Shown here in pieces: positions 1 to 8,944 of a stretch of DNA of 42,084 nucleotides (the first letter of the stretch is position 1; each line of letters begins with the position of its first letter). The stretch lies in NCBI GenBank assembly GCA_900543605.1, contig UQSK01000012.1, positions 1 to 42,084 on the forward strand, read 5' to 3'. Source of the stretch: an uncultured Collinsella sp. (lineage in GTDB: Bacteria; Actinomycetota; Coriobacteriia; Coriobacteriales; Coriobacteriaceae). The position numbers and the translations under genes were made by a program. Under the pieces are notes generated by a model that had not been told where the DNA came from, did not search any database, and was given only the letters and a program-made list of their open reading frames with translations.

Positions 1-48
1 CGAGATTACTACGCGTCTCGTGGGCTCGGAGATGTGTATAAGAGACAG
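1..48 (+). other. Nextera sequencing adapter (artefact)
   Basis: Bases 15-48 are exactly the 34-base Nextera read-2 transposase adapter ending in AGATGTGTATAAGAGACAG. Bases 7-14 (TACTACGC) occupy the i7 index position and bases 1-6 (CGAGAT) match the end of the P7 primer. None of this is genomic. In the frame of the first gene the adapter encodes MYKRQ, which creates a false start codon at 34. The reverse complement, with the same index, is at the other contig end. Confidence 0.98.
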
Positions 49-1173
49 GGTGAGGGCGATATCGTAAGGGACTTCGATCCCGCGGCAGGCGAAGGTCTCA
101 AGCGCGAGCGCGTGACCTGTGAAGCCCCTCAGCATCTGAGCGCCGAGGCCGTGCCGTATTTGGTCCTGCGTCGTCGCGATGGCGAGGGCGAGGACGCGCC
201 ACTCGTGCCGCGCCTGACGTCCGCCTCGCAGATTGAGGCCTATTCCACCTGCCCGCTGTGCTGGTTCGTCTCGTATCGCGTCAAACCTCAGTCCATCGAT
301 GCGGGCTTTGGCAACATGGAGAAGGGCAACTTTGTCCATGACGTGCTGGAGCACTTGCATGCACGTCTTCCGCAGGAGGGCATGGAGCGCGTGACGCCCA
401 TGAATCTGCCGCGCGCGAAGGAGCTGCTGCACGAGGTCTTTGCCGAGACCCTGGCCGAGCACGCCGGCAAGCGCGGTACCGAGGGCCCGCTGGTGCCGCT
501 CTCTCCAGTGGAGGAGCGCCAGGTGGCCGAGATCTTGCCGCAACTGGAGGGCGTGCTCGTCTACGAGTCCGAGGCGCTCGCGCCCTTCACGCCGCGCTAC
601 CTGGAGTTTGCGTTCAACGAGCTCCAGGTCGAGTATGCCGGCTGGCCGCTCGGCGGGCGCATCGACCGCGTGGATGTGGACGCCGAGAACCGCGCTGTGG
701 TGATTGACTACAAGCATCGTTCGGGTGTCGAGGAGTTTAAGCTCGCCGACCCCACGGTGCGCGACGAGGAGTCGGGCGAGGCCCCCATCGACGATCCGCG
801 GTGGCTACCGCCCCATACCCAAACGCTCATCTACGCCCAGGCCATGCGCCGGGCGCTGGATTTGGACACCCGCGCGGCGCTCTACTTTTCGACCAAGGGA
901 GGCAAGCCGGCGTTGCGCGGTGCCGCGAGCGCCGAGCTGCTCGAGGAAGAGCGCGGCGACGGCCGCATTCCGGGCCTCAAGAAGGGCTTTCCGGGCGAGG
1001 GCGGCAACATGGACTTCGATGCGCTGCTCGACCGCGTGGAGACCGGCATTGCCGAGCGCCTGCGCGAGCTCGAGGCGGGCAACGTTGCCGCTGTCGACCC
1101 AACGTCGGCTCAGGCCGCGCATGCGCGCTGCTCGTATAACCACGAAGGAACGTTTGTAAGGAGGGACGTGTAG
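49..1173 (+). CDS. addB: AddB-like helicase-nuclease subunit, C-terminal part
   Basis: C-terminal ~374 residues of the PD-(D/E)XK nuclease subunit that pairs with AddA in double-strand-break resection. The gene is truncated by the contig end, since full AddB proteins are about 1,100 residues, and the apparent ATG at 34 lies in adapter. The nuclease domain shows a QIEAYSTCPLC entry motif, a GGRIDRVDV strand near bases 652-675 and the catalytic VIDYK strand near 700-714. AddB proteins usually hold an Fe-S cluster with one Cys before the nuclease core and three at the C-terminus. Here the C-terminus (HARCSYNHE) keeps only one clear Cys, so the cluster may be absent or altered. The stop lies 3 bases before addA, so the two are co-transcribed. 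Product name rests on the nuclease domain plus the addA neighbour. Confidence 0.8.
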   Translation, partial: GEGDIVRDFDPAAGEGLKRERVTCEAPQHLSAEAVPYLVLRRRDGEGEDAPLVPRLTSASQIEAYSTCPLCWFVSYRVKPQSIDAGFGNMEKGNFVHDVLEHLHARLPQEGMERVTPMNLPRAKELLHEVFAETLAEHAGKRGTEGPLVPLSPVEERQVAEILPQLEGVLVYESEALAPFTPRYLEFAFNELQVEYAGWPLGGRIDRVDVDAENRAVVIDYKHRSGVEEFKLADPTVRDEESGEAPIDDPRWLPPHTQTLIYAQAMRRALDLDTRAALYFSTKGGKPALRGAASAELLEEERGDGRIPGLKKGFPGEGGNMDFDALLDRVETGIAERLRELEAGNVAAVDPTSAQAAHARCSYNHEGTFVRRDV

Positions 1174-1176
1174 ACC

Positions 1177-4100
1177 ATGGATCTTTCGACCTTGATGCCG
1201 CAACAGCTGCAAGTCGTCAAAACGCTCGACCGCCCGCTGTTTGTCTCGGCGGGTGCCGGCTCGGGCAAGACCTTTACCCTCACGCGCCGCATCGTCTATG
1301 CGCTCTCGCCCGAATCCGGTCCGTTTGTCGAGCATCTGGACCAGGTGCTCGCCATTACCTTTACCAAAGACGCCGCGGCCGAGATTCGCGACCGCGTGCG
1401 CCGCGCGCTTATCGAAGAGGGGATGGACGAGGAGGCCCTGACCGTCGACGACGCTTGGATCTCGACCATCCACGGCATGTGCTCGCGTATCCTGCGCGCG
1501 CACGCGCTGGAGCTGGGCATCGATCCCGAGTTCACGGTGCTCACCGATACTGATGAGCTTATGGATCAGGCTGTTGAGCACGTGCTGGGGCGCGCGACGG
1601 CGCCCGATGCCGCGCCTGAGCTCGCCGCCTCGCTTAAGGCCCTCTACGCCTGGTATCCCATGGCGGGCGAGGGCGGGCCGTTTGGCGCCGGTACCACCAT
1701 CAAAGGCCTGGTGCGCGACCTGCTGGAGCTATCGAGCCAGCTGCCGGACGGCATGGACGATGTGTGCGTGGCGTGCGGCCAGGCCGACACCTCGGCGCTT
1801 GCCGATGCCTATCGTGCGGCGCTGGGCGCGAGCAAGGCCACGACCGAGAAAGCGCAGGTGGCACTCGACGCCATCGACGCGTTCGAGGCGAGCGACAAGA
1901 CCATGGTCGATGCGGAACGACTCATGATGTCGTGCACCATGCCGCGCGCGAGCAAGGCATTCCCTAAGGAGCAGGTCGAGCTGCTCAAGGCCGAGGTCGC
2001 CGATGCGTTTATCAATATCGTGCTTGCCTGCGGTGGCCCGGCGCTCGATGCGCTGGTGGGCTTGGCCCGCTCTGTGGAGGCGGAGTACCGCGCGCTCAAG
2101 GCCGACCAGTCCGCGCTCGACAATAACGACCTGTTGCGCATGGCATACGAGGCGCTGCGCGATTATCCCGCCATCCGAGCCGCCTACGAGGGCCGCTTTA
2201 AGATGGTCATGATCGATGAGTTCCAGGATACCGACCAGATGCAGGTCGATTTGATCCGTTACCTGACGGGCGCGGGGGAGCGCGCGCTGTGCACCGTAGG
2301 CGATGCGCAGCAGTCGATCTACCGCTTCCGTGGTGCCGAGGTCGAGGTGTTTCGCCGCCAGGAGCGCAAGGTGGGCTCCTCTGCTGCGCCCGAGGCGACT
2401 GCCGTGGCCGATGTCCCCGCCGGCGAGCTCGTCAAACTCGTGCGCAACTTCCGCAGCCACGACGAGGTGCTGCGCTATGTGGCGCGCGTCTTTGACGGCG
2501 ACACTGGTGGTTTGATGCAGGGGTTCTTGGATCTTGAGCCGAGTGACGATCGCGAGGACAAGCTCAAAGCAAAGGCTTCGCGCCGCCAGGCGCTGTTCGT
2601 TGCCGGTGGCAGCACGCAGGAGCGAACGCAGGCGAAAGCTCGTGCGATTGCGGAGCGGTTCCAAGCGCTCGTTAAAGCGGGCCAGCCCCAGGGCAGCATG
2701 GTGTTGTTGCTGGGCCGTATGACTAATGCCGACGTCTACGCCCAGGCTTTCCGCGACCAGGGACTCGACTGCGTTATCGCGGGAGGTTCGGTCTTTGCCC
2801 AGGCTGCCGAGGTCCAAACGGTGCGCGCCCTGGTCTGCGTGCTTGCCAATCCGGCCGATACGACGCAGGGTCTCATGCCGCTGTTGGCCTCGCCGATGTT
2901 TGCACTCGGTGCCCAGGAGTTCCTGGCGCTGGCGACTAAGCTCGACGAGCAGACGGGCGAGACGTCGCGCCGCAATATCGATGTGGGCATCATGAGCGAT
3001 TCCGATGTGCCGGGTTTGCAAAACCTGCCACTCGTAACGCGCGCCCGCGAGGTGCTGCGCTATGCACTGCGTCGCGTGGGGCGCGATTCGTTCGCCGCTA
3101 TCGCGCGCGACGTGGTCAATGCTTCCGGCTGGTTCGTGCGTCTGGCGCAGCGCGGCCCCGAGGGCAAGGCCATTGCCGCCAACGTGCTCAAGGCGCTCGA
3201 TGCCGTGGCCGAGGCAGAGGCCGAGCTCGGCAATTCTCCGCGCTCCATCGCGCTCGCCTTCGACCGCTTCTTGGCGGGCAAGGAGGCCCCAGGCGCCCTC
3301 AACGAGGAGGGTGACGGCGCGGTACGCATCATGACCGTGCATGCGTCCAAGGGCCTGGAATATCCGGTCGTGGCGGTCGCCGAGTGCTTTGGCGTGCGTA
3401 AGTCCTCGGGTGCGGCACAGATGGGTCGCGTCGAGGGCGGAGCGCAGGTCGTGGCACTGCCGGCACGCTTCGACGGCGTTAAGCTCGCCGACGGCACGTT
3501 CGTAAAGGGCGATGACGTCAAAAAGCAGTTTGAGCATGCGTTTAAGGGCAAGGGCACGTCGCTATGGTTGCCGCCAGAGCTTATGGAGGATGTCTGCGCG
3601 ACGGGTTCTCCCGCCGAGGCATTTGCCCGCCTGCGCAACGACGACCTGCAGCTTTCGCTCGAGGAACGGGCCCGCTTGCTCTACGTTGCCATGACGCGAG
3701 CGCGTGAGCTGGTCATTTTGGCGATGGATGCCGGCGTGAGCCGTGGCAAGCTGTGTGCGCCGACTTTCGACGTCGAGACCGATCTGACCTACGACGTGCT
3801 GCGCCGCATCCTGCCGACCGACAGCCTGGACATGCCGCAGCTCGATAGCGACCGTTTGGTGTTCGACAACTCCAAGCCGGGCGACTATGAGCTCATCTCG
3901 CTGGCGGACTTTACCTTTGGCGAGCAGGCGTTTGAGGCCAACGCTTCGCTGGATGCCGAGGGCAGGCTTGTTCGCGGCGATGTCGATGTCGCTGATAATG
4001 CTGTGCACCCAACTGTGCCCGGTCCTGCCGACCCCGAGCCCGATTCGTTTGAGCTTGTGTATCCCCAGGCGGTGGGCGTGCGCATGGGCATCTGTCCGTA

Positions 4101-4803
4101 TCCGATGCGTGATTCGTATAGCTACTCGTCAATCGCCGCGGCGCTCCATGCCGAGACGGAAGATCGTGCCGCCGAGGCTCGTGTTCCCATGGACGAGTCC
4201 GGCGATGATGCGGAGTCGGATGGTTCCGAGATGACGGATGCAGACGTGGCCGCCGTTGAGCCCGCCGGCAACCCCATGGCGCTGGGCTCGGCGTTCCATG
4301 CCGCCTGCCAGTGGCTCATCGAGATGGGTGTCGATGCGCTGCCCGCTGAGTGTGCCGATGCGCTGGCGCGCCTGTGGTGCCTGACGCCGGAGCAGCGCGA
4401 ACGCTTCGACGTTGCCCTGGACCGCTGGCTCAAGTCGGCTGTTCGTGCCGACCTGCTCGCGTGGCCGTGCGTTCGCGCCGAGGTGCCGTTCTTTTCACTG
4501 GGCTGCGAGGACAAGGACATCGCTCGCTACGGTGCCTATGCCGAGGGCGCCATCGATGCCTTGGCAACCGATCCGGCGGATCCGTCGCGCGCACTGGTCA
4601 TCGACTACAAGACGGGTGGCACGCCGGATGAGACACCTGACCAGCTGCTCGAGAAGCACGCCCTGCAGGCGCGCGTTTACGCCGACGTTCTGCACAAGGC
4701 GGGCTTTGAGGTCGTGACCGTCAAGTTCGTCCGCGTGGAGCAGGCGAATCCAACCATCTTCGTCGAACCCGCCGAACCTCAAGTGGTCACCTACAACTTC
4801 TAG
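1177..4803 (+). CDS. addA: AddA helicase-nuclease
   Basis: UvrD/Rep-type superfamily 1 helicase fused to a C-terminal RecB-like nuclease. It is the ATP-driven motor of the AddAB end-resection complex. Visible motifs: Walker A AGAGSGKT at residues 25-32, Walker B IDEFQDTD at about 346-353, QSIYRFRGA, motif IV/V region IMTVHASKGLEYPVV, and YVAMTRARELV (motif VI). The nuclease motif VIDYKTGG is at 1141-1148. Length 1,208 aa is normal for the family. The start is set by a strong AAGGAGG inside the end of the upstream gene. A low-complexity acidic stretch (about 1000-1030) links the helicase and nuclease parts. It forms an operon with the upstream addB-like gene. Confidence 0.95.
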   Translation: MDLSTLMPQQLQVVKTLDRPLFVSAGAGSGKTFTLTRRIVYALSPESGPFVEHLDQVLAITFTKDAAAEIRDRVRRALIEEGMDEEALTVDDAWISTIHGMCSRILRAHALELGIDPEFTVLTDTDELMDQAVEHVLGRATAPDAAPELAASLKALYAWYPMAGEGGPFGAGTTIKGLVRDLLELSSQLPDGMDDVCVACGQADTSALADAYRAALGASKATTEKAQVALDAIDAFEASDKTMVDAERLMMSCTMPRASKAFPKEQVELLKAEVADAFINIVLACGGPALDALVGLARSVEAEYRALKADQSALDNNDLLRMAYEALRDYPAIRAAYEGRFKMVMIDEFQDTDQMQVDLIRYLTGAGERALCTVGDAQQSIYRFRGAEVEVFRRQERKVGSSAAPEATAVADVPAGELVKLVRNFRSHDEVLRYVARVFDGDTGGLMQGFLDLEPSDDREDKLKAKASRRQALFVAGGSTQERTQAKARAIAERFQALVKAGQPQGSMVLLLGRMTNADVYAQAFRDQGLDCVIAGGSVFAQAAEVQTVRALVCVLANPADTTQGLMPLLASPMFALGAQEFLALATKLDEQTGETSRRNIDVGIMSDSDVPGLQNLPLVTRAREVLRYALRRVGRDSFAAIARDVVNASGWFVRLAQRGPEGKAIAANVLKALDAVAEAEAELGNSPRSIALAFDRFLAGKEAPGALNEEGDGAVRIMTVHASKGLEYPVVAVAECFGVRKSSGAAQMGRVEGGAQVVALPARFDGVKLADGTFVKGDDVKKQFEHAFKGKGTSLWLPPELMEDVCATGSPAEAFARLRNDDLQLSLEERARLLYVAMTRARELVILAMDAGVSRGKLCAPTFDVETDLTYDVLRRILPTDSLDMPQLDSDRLVFDNSKPGDYELISLADFTFGEQAFEANASLDAEGRLVRGDVDVADNAVHPTVPGPADPEPDSFELVYPQAVGVRMGICPYPMRDSYSYSSIAAALHAETEDRAAEARVPMDESGDDAESDGSEMTDADVAAVEPAGNPMALGSAFHAACQWLIEMGVDALPAECADALARLWCLTPEQRERFDVALDRWLKSAVRADLLAWPCVRAEVPFFSLGCEDKDIARYGAYAEGAIDALATDPADPSRALVIDYKTGGTPDETPDQLLEKHALQARVYADVLHKAGFEVVTVKFVRVEQANPTIFVEPAEPQVVTYNF

Positions 4804-4815
4804 ACCTCAGATAAC

Positions 4816-4878
4816 TTGCGGTGGAATAGTTCCTGTATTGCGGCCCAGGTGGCCCAAGCAGGAACTATTCCACCGCAA
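4816..4878. repeat. 20-bp perfect inverted repeat, hairpin
   Basis: Arms 4816-4835 and 4859-4878 are perfect reverse complements (TTGCGGTGGAATAGTTCCTG and its complement) around a 23-base loop. There is no T-run on either side, so it does not look like an intrinsic terminator. It sits in the addA-dnaE gap, about 100 bases before the dnaE start. It may be a REP/MITE-type repeat. I see no second copy in this window. Confidence 0.85.
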
Positions 4879-4980
4879 CTGCAAGAGGAGCCGTGTGGGT
4901 TTGGCTAGGTTCGGGTGCTGTCCGTGCCGTGCGGTAGAATCGTAACCCTAAGATCACGAACCCGCATCGGAGCTCATTAC

Positions 4981-7900
4981 ATGGCATTCGTCCATCTGCA
5001 CAATCACACTGTTTTCTCCATGCTCGACGGCGCAACCCGTATCCAGGATATGGTCAATCGCGCCGTAGAGCTGGGCATGCCCGCCGTCGCCATTACCGAC
5101 CACGGCTACATGTATGGCGTGCCCGACCTGGCGCTGGCCTGTGACGCCGTCAACCACAACACGCCCGAGTACAAAACCTGGAGCCACGACAAGGCCTTCT
5201 TGGAAAAGGACCGCCGCGACGAGCTGGTGGAGCCCGATCCCGAGGAAAACCCGCGCGAGCATGCCCAGTATGTGAAGGACATGGCCATGTGGGACGAGAA
5301 GGGCAATATCGACGAGCTCAAGCCGCCCTTGGTCATCAAGCCCATCTTTGGCTGCGAGGTCTACTTTACGCCGGACGAGACACTCGCCCGCGACCACAAG
5401 CCCGAGCTCTACCACATGATCCTTCTGGCCAAGGACCAGGAGGGCTATGTCAACCTGATGCAGACGGTTTCCGAGGCCGCCGTGCAGGGCTTTTACTACA
5501 AGCCGCGCGTGACGCTCGACAACCTGCGCCGCCACGCCAAGGGCATGATCTGCACGAGCGCCTGCATCGCGGGCATCATCCCCAAATACATCGACCGCGG
5601 CGACATGGAAGGCGCCATCAAGTGGGCCGAAACCTTCCGCGACACCTTCGATCCCGGCGACTTCTATATCGAGATTCAGGAACACGGCATTACCACCGAT
5701 AATGGCCTGACCGACGAGCAGATGGACCGTACGCTCATCGACATCGCCAAACAGGTGGGCGTCAAGGTCATCGCTACCAACGACTTTCACTACCTGCGCC
5801 GCGAGGACGCGCCCGTGCAGGACGTCATCATGTGCATCGGCATGAACGCCAAGGTCGACGACCCCAACCGCATGCGCATGACCGGCTCGGAGTTTTATAT
5901 GAAGACCGAGGAGGAGATGCGGGCGATGTTCCCGTATTGCCCCGAGGCCTGTGACAACACGCTCGAGATTGCCGACAAGTGCTACGTGGAACTGGACTGG
6001 GACTCCATCATCCTGCCGCGCTTCCCGTTGCTCGATCCCGGCGAGACGCACGAGAGCCAGTTCCGCCGCGAGTGCGAGAAGGGCCTGCGCCAGCACTACG
6101 GTGACGACTGGGCCACGCGCGAGATCGGCGGCGTCAACATCAAAGAGCGCTTTGAGTACGAATACAAGGTCATCTGCGACAAGGGCTTTGCCGCCTACTT
6201 TTTGATCGTCGCCGAGTACGTGCAATGGGCTAAGGACAACGGCATCGGCGTCGGCCCCGGCCGTGGCTCGGCCGCCGGCGCTATCGTCGCCTACGCCATG
6301 AACATCACCGCGTTTGACCCGCTCGAGAACGGCCTGATGTTCGAGAGGTTCCTGTCCCCGCAGCGTACCGAGATGCCCGATATCGATATGGACTTCGACG
6401 ATGAGCGGCGCCTCGAGGTCGTGGAGCACGTTCGCCAGCTCTACGGCCCCGAGAAGGTCACCCACGTCATCACCTACTCGACCATTAAGGCCAAGCAGGC
6501 CATCAACGACGCCGCGCGCGTCCTGGACTACCCGGTCTACATGGGCCAGCGCCTGTCCAAGATGGTCTCGAGCGACCCCAAGGTCAAGCTCAAGCAGGTG
6601 CTCGAAAAACAACCCGGCAAAGAGGATCTGTTTAACCCCGACTTTGCCGAGGCCTATAAAAAGGACGACGACGCCCGCCGCATCATCGACACGGCGCTCT
6701 CGATTGAGGGCCTCACCCGTGGCGAGGGCGTGCACGCGTGCGCCGTTCTGATCTGCCGCGACCCCGTCAACGAGCATGTGCCCACCAAGCTCGACACCAA
6801 GGGCGGCGTCGAGATTACCCAGTACGAGGGCCATACCGTTGCCGACATGGGCCTGCTCAAGATGGACTTCCTGGGCCTGCGCACGCTGACGGTTATCTCC
6901 AAGGCCAAGGCAAACATCAAAAAGAACTTCGGCATCGACATCAAAGAGGAAGAGATTCCCTTTGACGATCCCGAGATCTTTAAGCTCATGGGCTCCGGCC
7001 ACACCGCCGGCGTCTTCCAGGTCGAGTCCGCCGGCATGACGGCCACGATCAAGAACATGAAACCCACCGAATACAAGCACGTCGTGGCATTGATCGCTCT
7101 GTACCGCCCGGGCCCGCTGGGCGCCGGCATGGTTTCGTCCTACATCAACCGTATGAACGGCAAGGAGCCGGCCGTCTCCTACGACGACCGCCTGGACGAC
7201 ATCCTGGGCGAAACCTACGGCACCATGGTCTACCAGGAGCAGGTTATGCTCATCTCCGTCGAGATGTGCGGCTTCTCCAAGGGCGAATCGGACTCGCGTA
7301 TCCGTAAGCCCGTGGCTAAGAAAAAGATCAAGCTGCTCACGTCGACGGTGCTCCACTGGGAGGATGGCTCGGACGAGACCACCTACGACCACTGGATGAA
7401 CGGTGCTATCAAGAACAACTACACGCGCGAGGTCGCCCAGAAGATTTGGGACGATGTTCTCGAGTTCGCGTCTTACGCCTTTAACAAGTCGCACTCCGCC
7501 GGCTACGCCATCCTGGTTATGCAGACGGCGTGGCTCAAGGCGCACTATCCGCACGAGTACATGGCGGCCGTTCTGACGTCCTACACGGGCAAGACCGACA
7601 AGATCGTTCATTACGTCTCGGCGTGCCGCCACGACGGCATCCCCGTGCTGTCGCCAGATGTCAACGAGTCCGGTACCGAGTTCACGGCTACCAAGGAGGG
7701 CGTGCGCTTTGGTCTGGCCGGCATCCGCGGCGTGGGCACTGGCGTGGCGCAGGCGATTATCGCCGAGCGTGAGGCGGGCGGCCCGTTTAAGACGCTGCAC
7801 GACTTTGTCGAGCGCGTGGACTCGAGCCAAGCCAACCGTCGCGTGATCGAATCGCTCATCAAGGCAGGCGCCTTCGACTCCACGGGGTATCCGCGTCGCC

Positions 7901-8784
7901 AGATGATGCACTTTGTGGATAAGAACAACCCCGAGAACATCATCGATGCCGCCGTGAAGCGCCAAAAGGATCGCGCGAGCGGCCAGACGTCGTTCTTCGA
8001 TATGTTCGGCGACGTTGAGGGCTCGGGCTTTGAGGTGAGCGTGCCCGATCCGGACGGCCAGGAGTGGGACCGCCACCTTAAGCTGAGCCAGGAGAAGGAG
8101 GTTCTGGGCATCTATGTCTCGGACCACCCGTTGCGCCCGTTTGAGTATGCGCTAGCCAAGGCGCGCGACTTCTCGTTCTCGCAGATCGACACCGGTTACG
8201 AGGTGCAAAACCCCACGGGCGGTACCATCAACCAGGAGATTCCCGAGGGCAAGGCGCTGTGGTGGGCCGGTATGGTCTCGAGCGTGTCCAAGCGCGTGAC
8301 CAAAAACGGCGACCCCATGGGCATCGTGCAGCTCGAGGACATGGAAGGTGAGGCCACGGTCGTGGTGTTCCCCAAGACCTACAAGGAGGCCGAGGGGTAC
8401 CTGTACGGCGAGGTCGATCCCGAGACCGGCGCGCAGCTGTCCGATGCGTTTGTGCGCATTAAGGGCAAGCTTGAGCGCTCGGACCGCGGCGATCAGATCA
8501 TCGCGCAGGAGATCGTGCCACTGGAGCTTAATGAGGAGAACAACAAGCCCAAGGTGTTTGAGGTCATGGTGCCCAACAGCCGCTTTAGCCAGGGCAATAT
8601 GGCGCGTCTTGCCACGGTGCTTACCGCCAACCCGGGCGGCGACCGCGTGGAGATCTTTATCGAGCAGGTGGACGGGCGTGTGCTGCGTGCCGAGGTGCCG
8701 GCCAAGGTCAACGCACGCTCGATTCCGCTGTTGGCAGAGGCAAAAGCCATCGTCGGCAACCAAGGCCGCGTGACGGTTATCTAA
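4981..8784 (+). CDS. dnaE: DNA polymerase III alpha subunit (DnaE)
   Basis: Replicative polymerase catalytic subunit, 1,267 aa. The N-terminal PHP domain starts HLHNHTVFSMLDG and continues with AITDHGYMYG. The C-family palm shows GPGRGSAAGA and the catalytic aspartates in PDIDMDFDDERR (residues about 466-477), followed by FNKSHSAGYA. A helix-hairpin-helix region (GLAGIRGVG) and an OB-fold (ALWWAGMVSSVSKRVTKNGD) follow. The frame is open upstream to 4915, but MAFVHLHNH at 4981 is the family start and has GGAG about 8 bases before it. A TAGAAT at 4935-4940 could be the -10 box; no good -35 is seen. The gene stands alone, bracketed by two inverted-repeat elements. Confidence 0.97.
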   Translation: MAFVHLHNHTVFSMLDGATRIQDMVNRAVELGMPAVAITDHGYMYGVPDLALACDAVNHNTPEYKTWSHDKAFLEKDRRDELVEPDPEENPREHAQYVKDMAMWDEKGNIDELKPPLVIKPIFGCEVYFTPDETLARDHKPELYHMILLAKDQEGYVNLMQTVSEAAVQGFYYKPRVTLDNLRRHAKGMICTSACIAGIIPKYIDRGDMEGAIKWAETFRDTFDPGDFYIEIQEHGITTDNGLTDEQMDRTLIDIAKQVGVKVIATNDFHYLRREDAPVQDVIMCIGMNAKVDDPNRMRMTGSEFYMKTEEEMRAMFPYCPEACDNTLEIADKCYVELDWDSIILPRFPLLDPGETHESQFRRECEKGLRQHYGDDWATREIGGVNIKERFEYEYKVICDKGFAAYFLIVAEYVQWAKDNGIGVGPGRGSAAGAIVAYAMNITAFDPLENGLMFERFLSPQRTEMPDIDMDFDDERRLEVVEHVRQLYGPEKVTHVITYSTIKAKQAINDAARVLDYPVYMGQRLSKMVSSDPKVKLKQVLEKQPGKEDLFNPDFAEAYKKDDDARRIIDTALSIEGLTRGEGVHACAVLICRDPVNEHVPTKLDTKGGVEITQYEGHTVADMGLLKMDFLGLRTLTVISKAKANIKKNFGIDIKEEEIPFDDPEIFKLMGSGHTAGVFQVESAGMTATIKNMKPTEYKHVVALIALYRPGPLGAGMVSSYINRMNGKEPAVSYDDRLDDILGETYGTMVYQEQVMLISVEMCGFSKGESDSRIRKPVAKKKIKLLTSTVLHWEDGSDETTYDHWMNGAIKNNYTREVAQKIWDDVLEFASYAFNKSHSAGYAILVMQTAWLKAHYPHEYMAAVLTSYTGKTDKIVHYVSACRHDGIPVLSPDVNESGTEFTATKEGVRFGLAGIRGVGTGVAQAIIAEREAGGPFKTLHDFVERVDSSQANRRVIESLIKAGAFDSTGYPRRQMMHFVDKNNPENIIDAAVKRQKDRASGQTSFFDMFGDVEGSGFEVSVPDPDGQEWDRHLKLSQEKEVLGIYVSDHPLRPFEYALAKARDFSFSQIDTGYEVQNPTGGTINQEIPEGKALWWAGMVSSVSKRVTKNGDPMGIVQLEDMEGEATVVVFPKTYKEAEGYLYGEVDPETGAQLSDAFVRIKGKLERSDRGDQIIAQEIVPLELNEENNKPKVFEVMVPNSRFSQGNMARLATVLTANPGGDRVEIFIEQVDGRVLRAEVPAKVNARSIPLLAEAKAIVGNQGRVTVI

Positions 8785-8797
8785 AATGATTTTGCCG

Positions 8798-8923
8798 GGG
8801 TAGCTAATTTGGGACGGGGCTATTTTAGCTACCCTTTGGCTGACGGCGAATGAGTCGGGTCGGAATACATCTCAACCGACATATGGGGGTAGCTAAAATA
8901 GCCCCGTCCCAAATTAGCTACCC
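8798..8923. repeat. 37-bp perfect inverted repeat (MITE/REP-like)
   Basis: Arms 8798-8834 and 8887-8923 are perfect 37-base reverse complements around a 52-base centre. Each arm is itself bounded by GGGTAGCTAA and TTAGCTACCC, so each can also fold alone. The centre holds a small GTCGG/CCGAC pair. The element fills the dnaE-SNF2 gap, beginning 14 bases after the dnaE stop and ending about 20 bases before the SNF2 start. There is no T-run. The size and nested symmetry suggest a non-autonomous mobile repeat, or a double-ended transcription stop or RNA-processing hairpin. Confidence 0.85.
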
Positions 8924-8944
8924 GGCGCGAGATTGGAGGAAGTG

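Noticed and set aside
1729..3537. A 602-codon antisense frame within addA
   Set aside because: Composition shadow of addA codon bias, no motif or ribosome site.
4954..8127. A 1,057-codon open frame antisense to dnaE
   Set aside because: Long antisense frames are expected opposite GC-rich genes with strong third-position bias. The translation is His/Val/Leu-rich with no domain, and DnaE is unambiguous on the plus strand.
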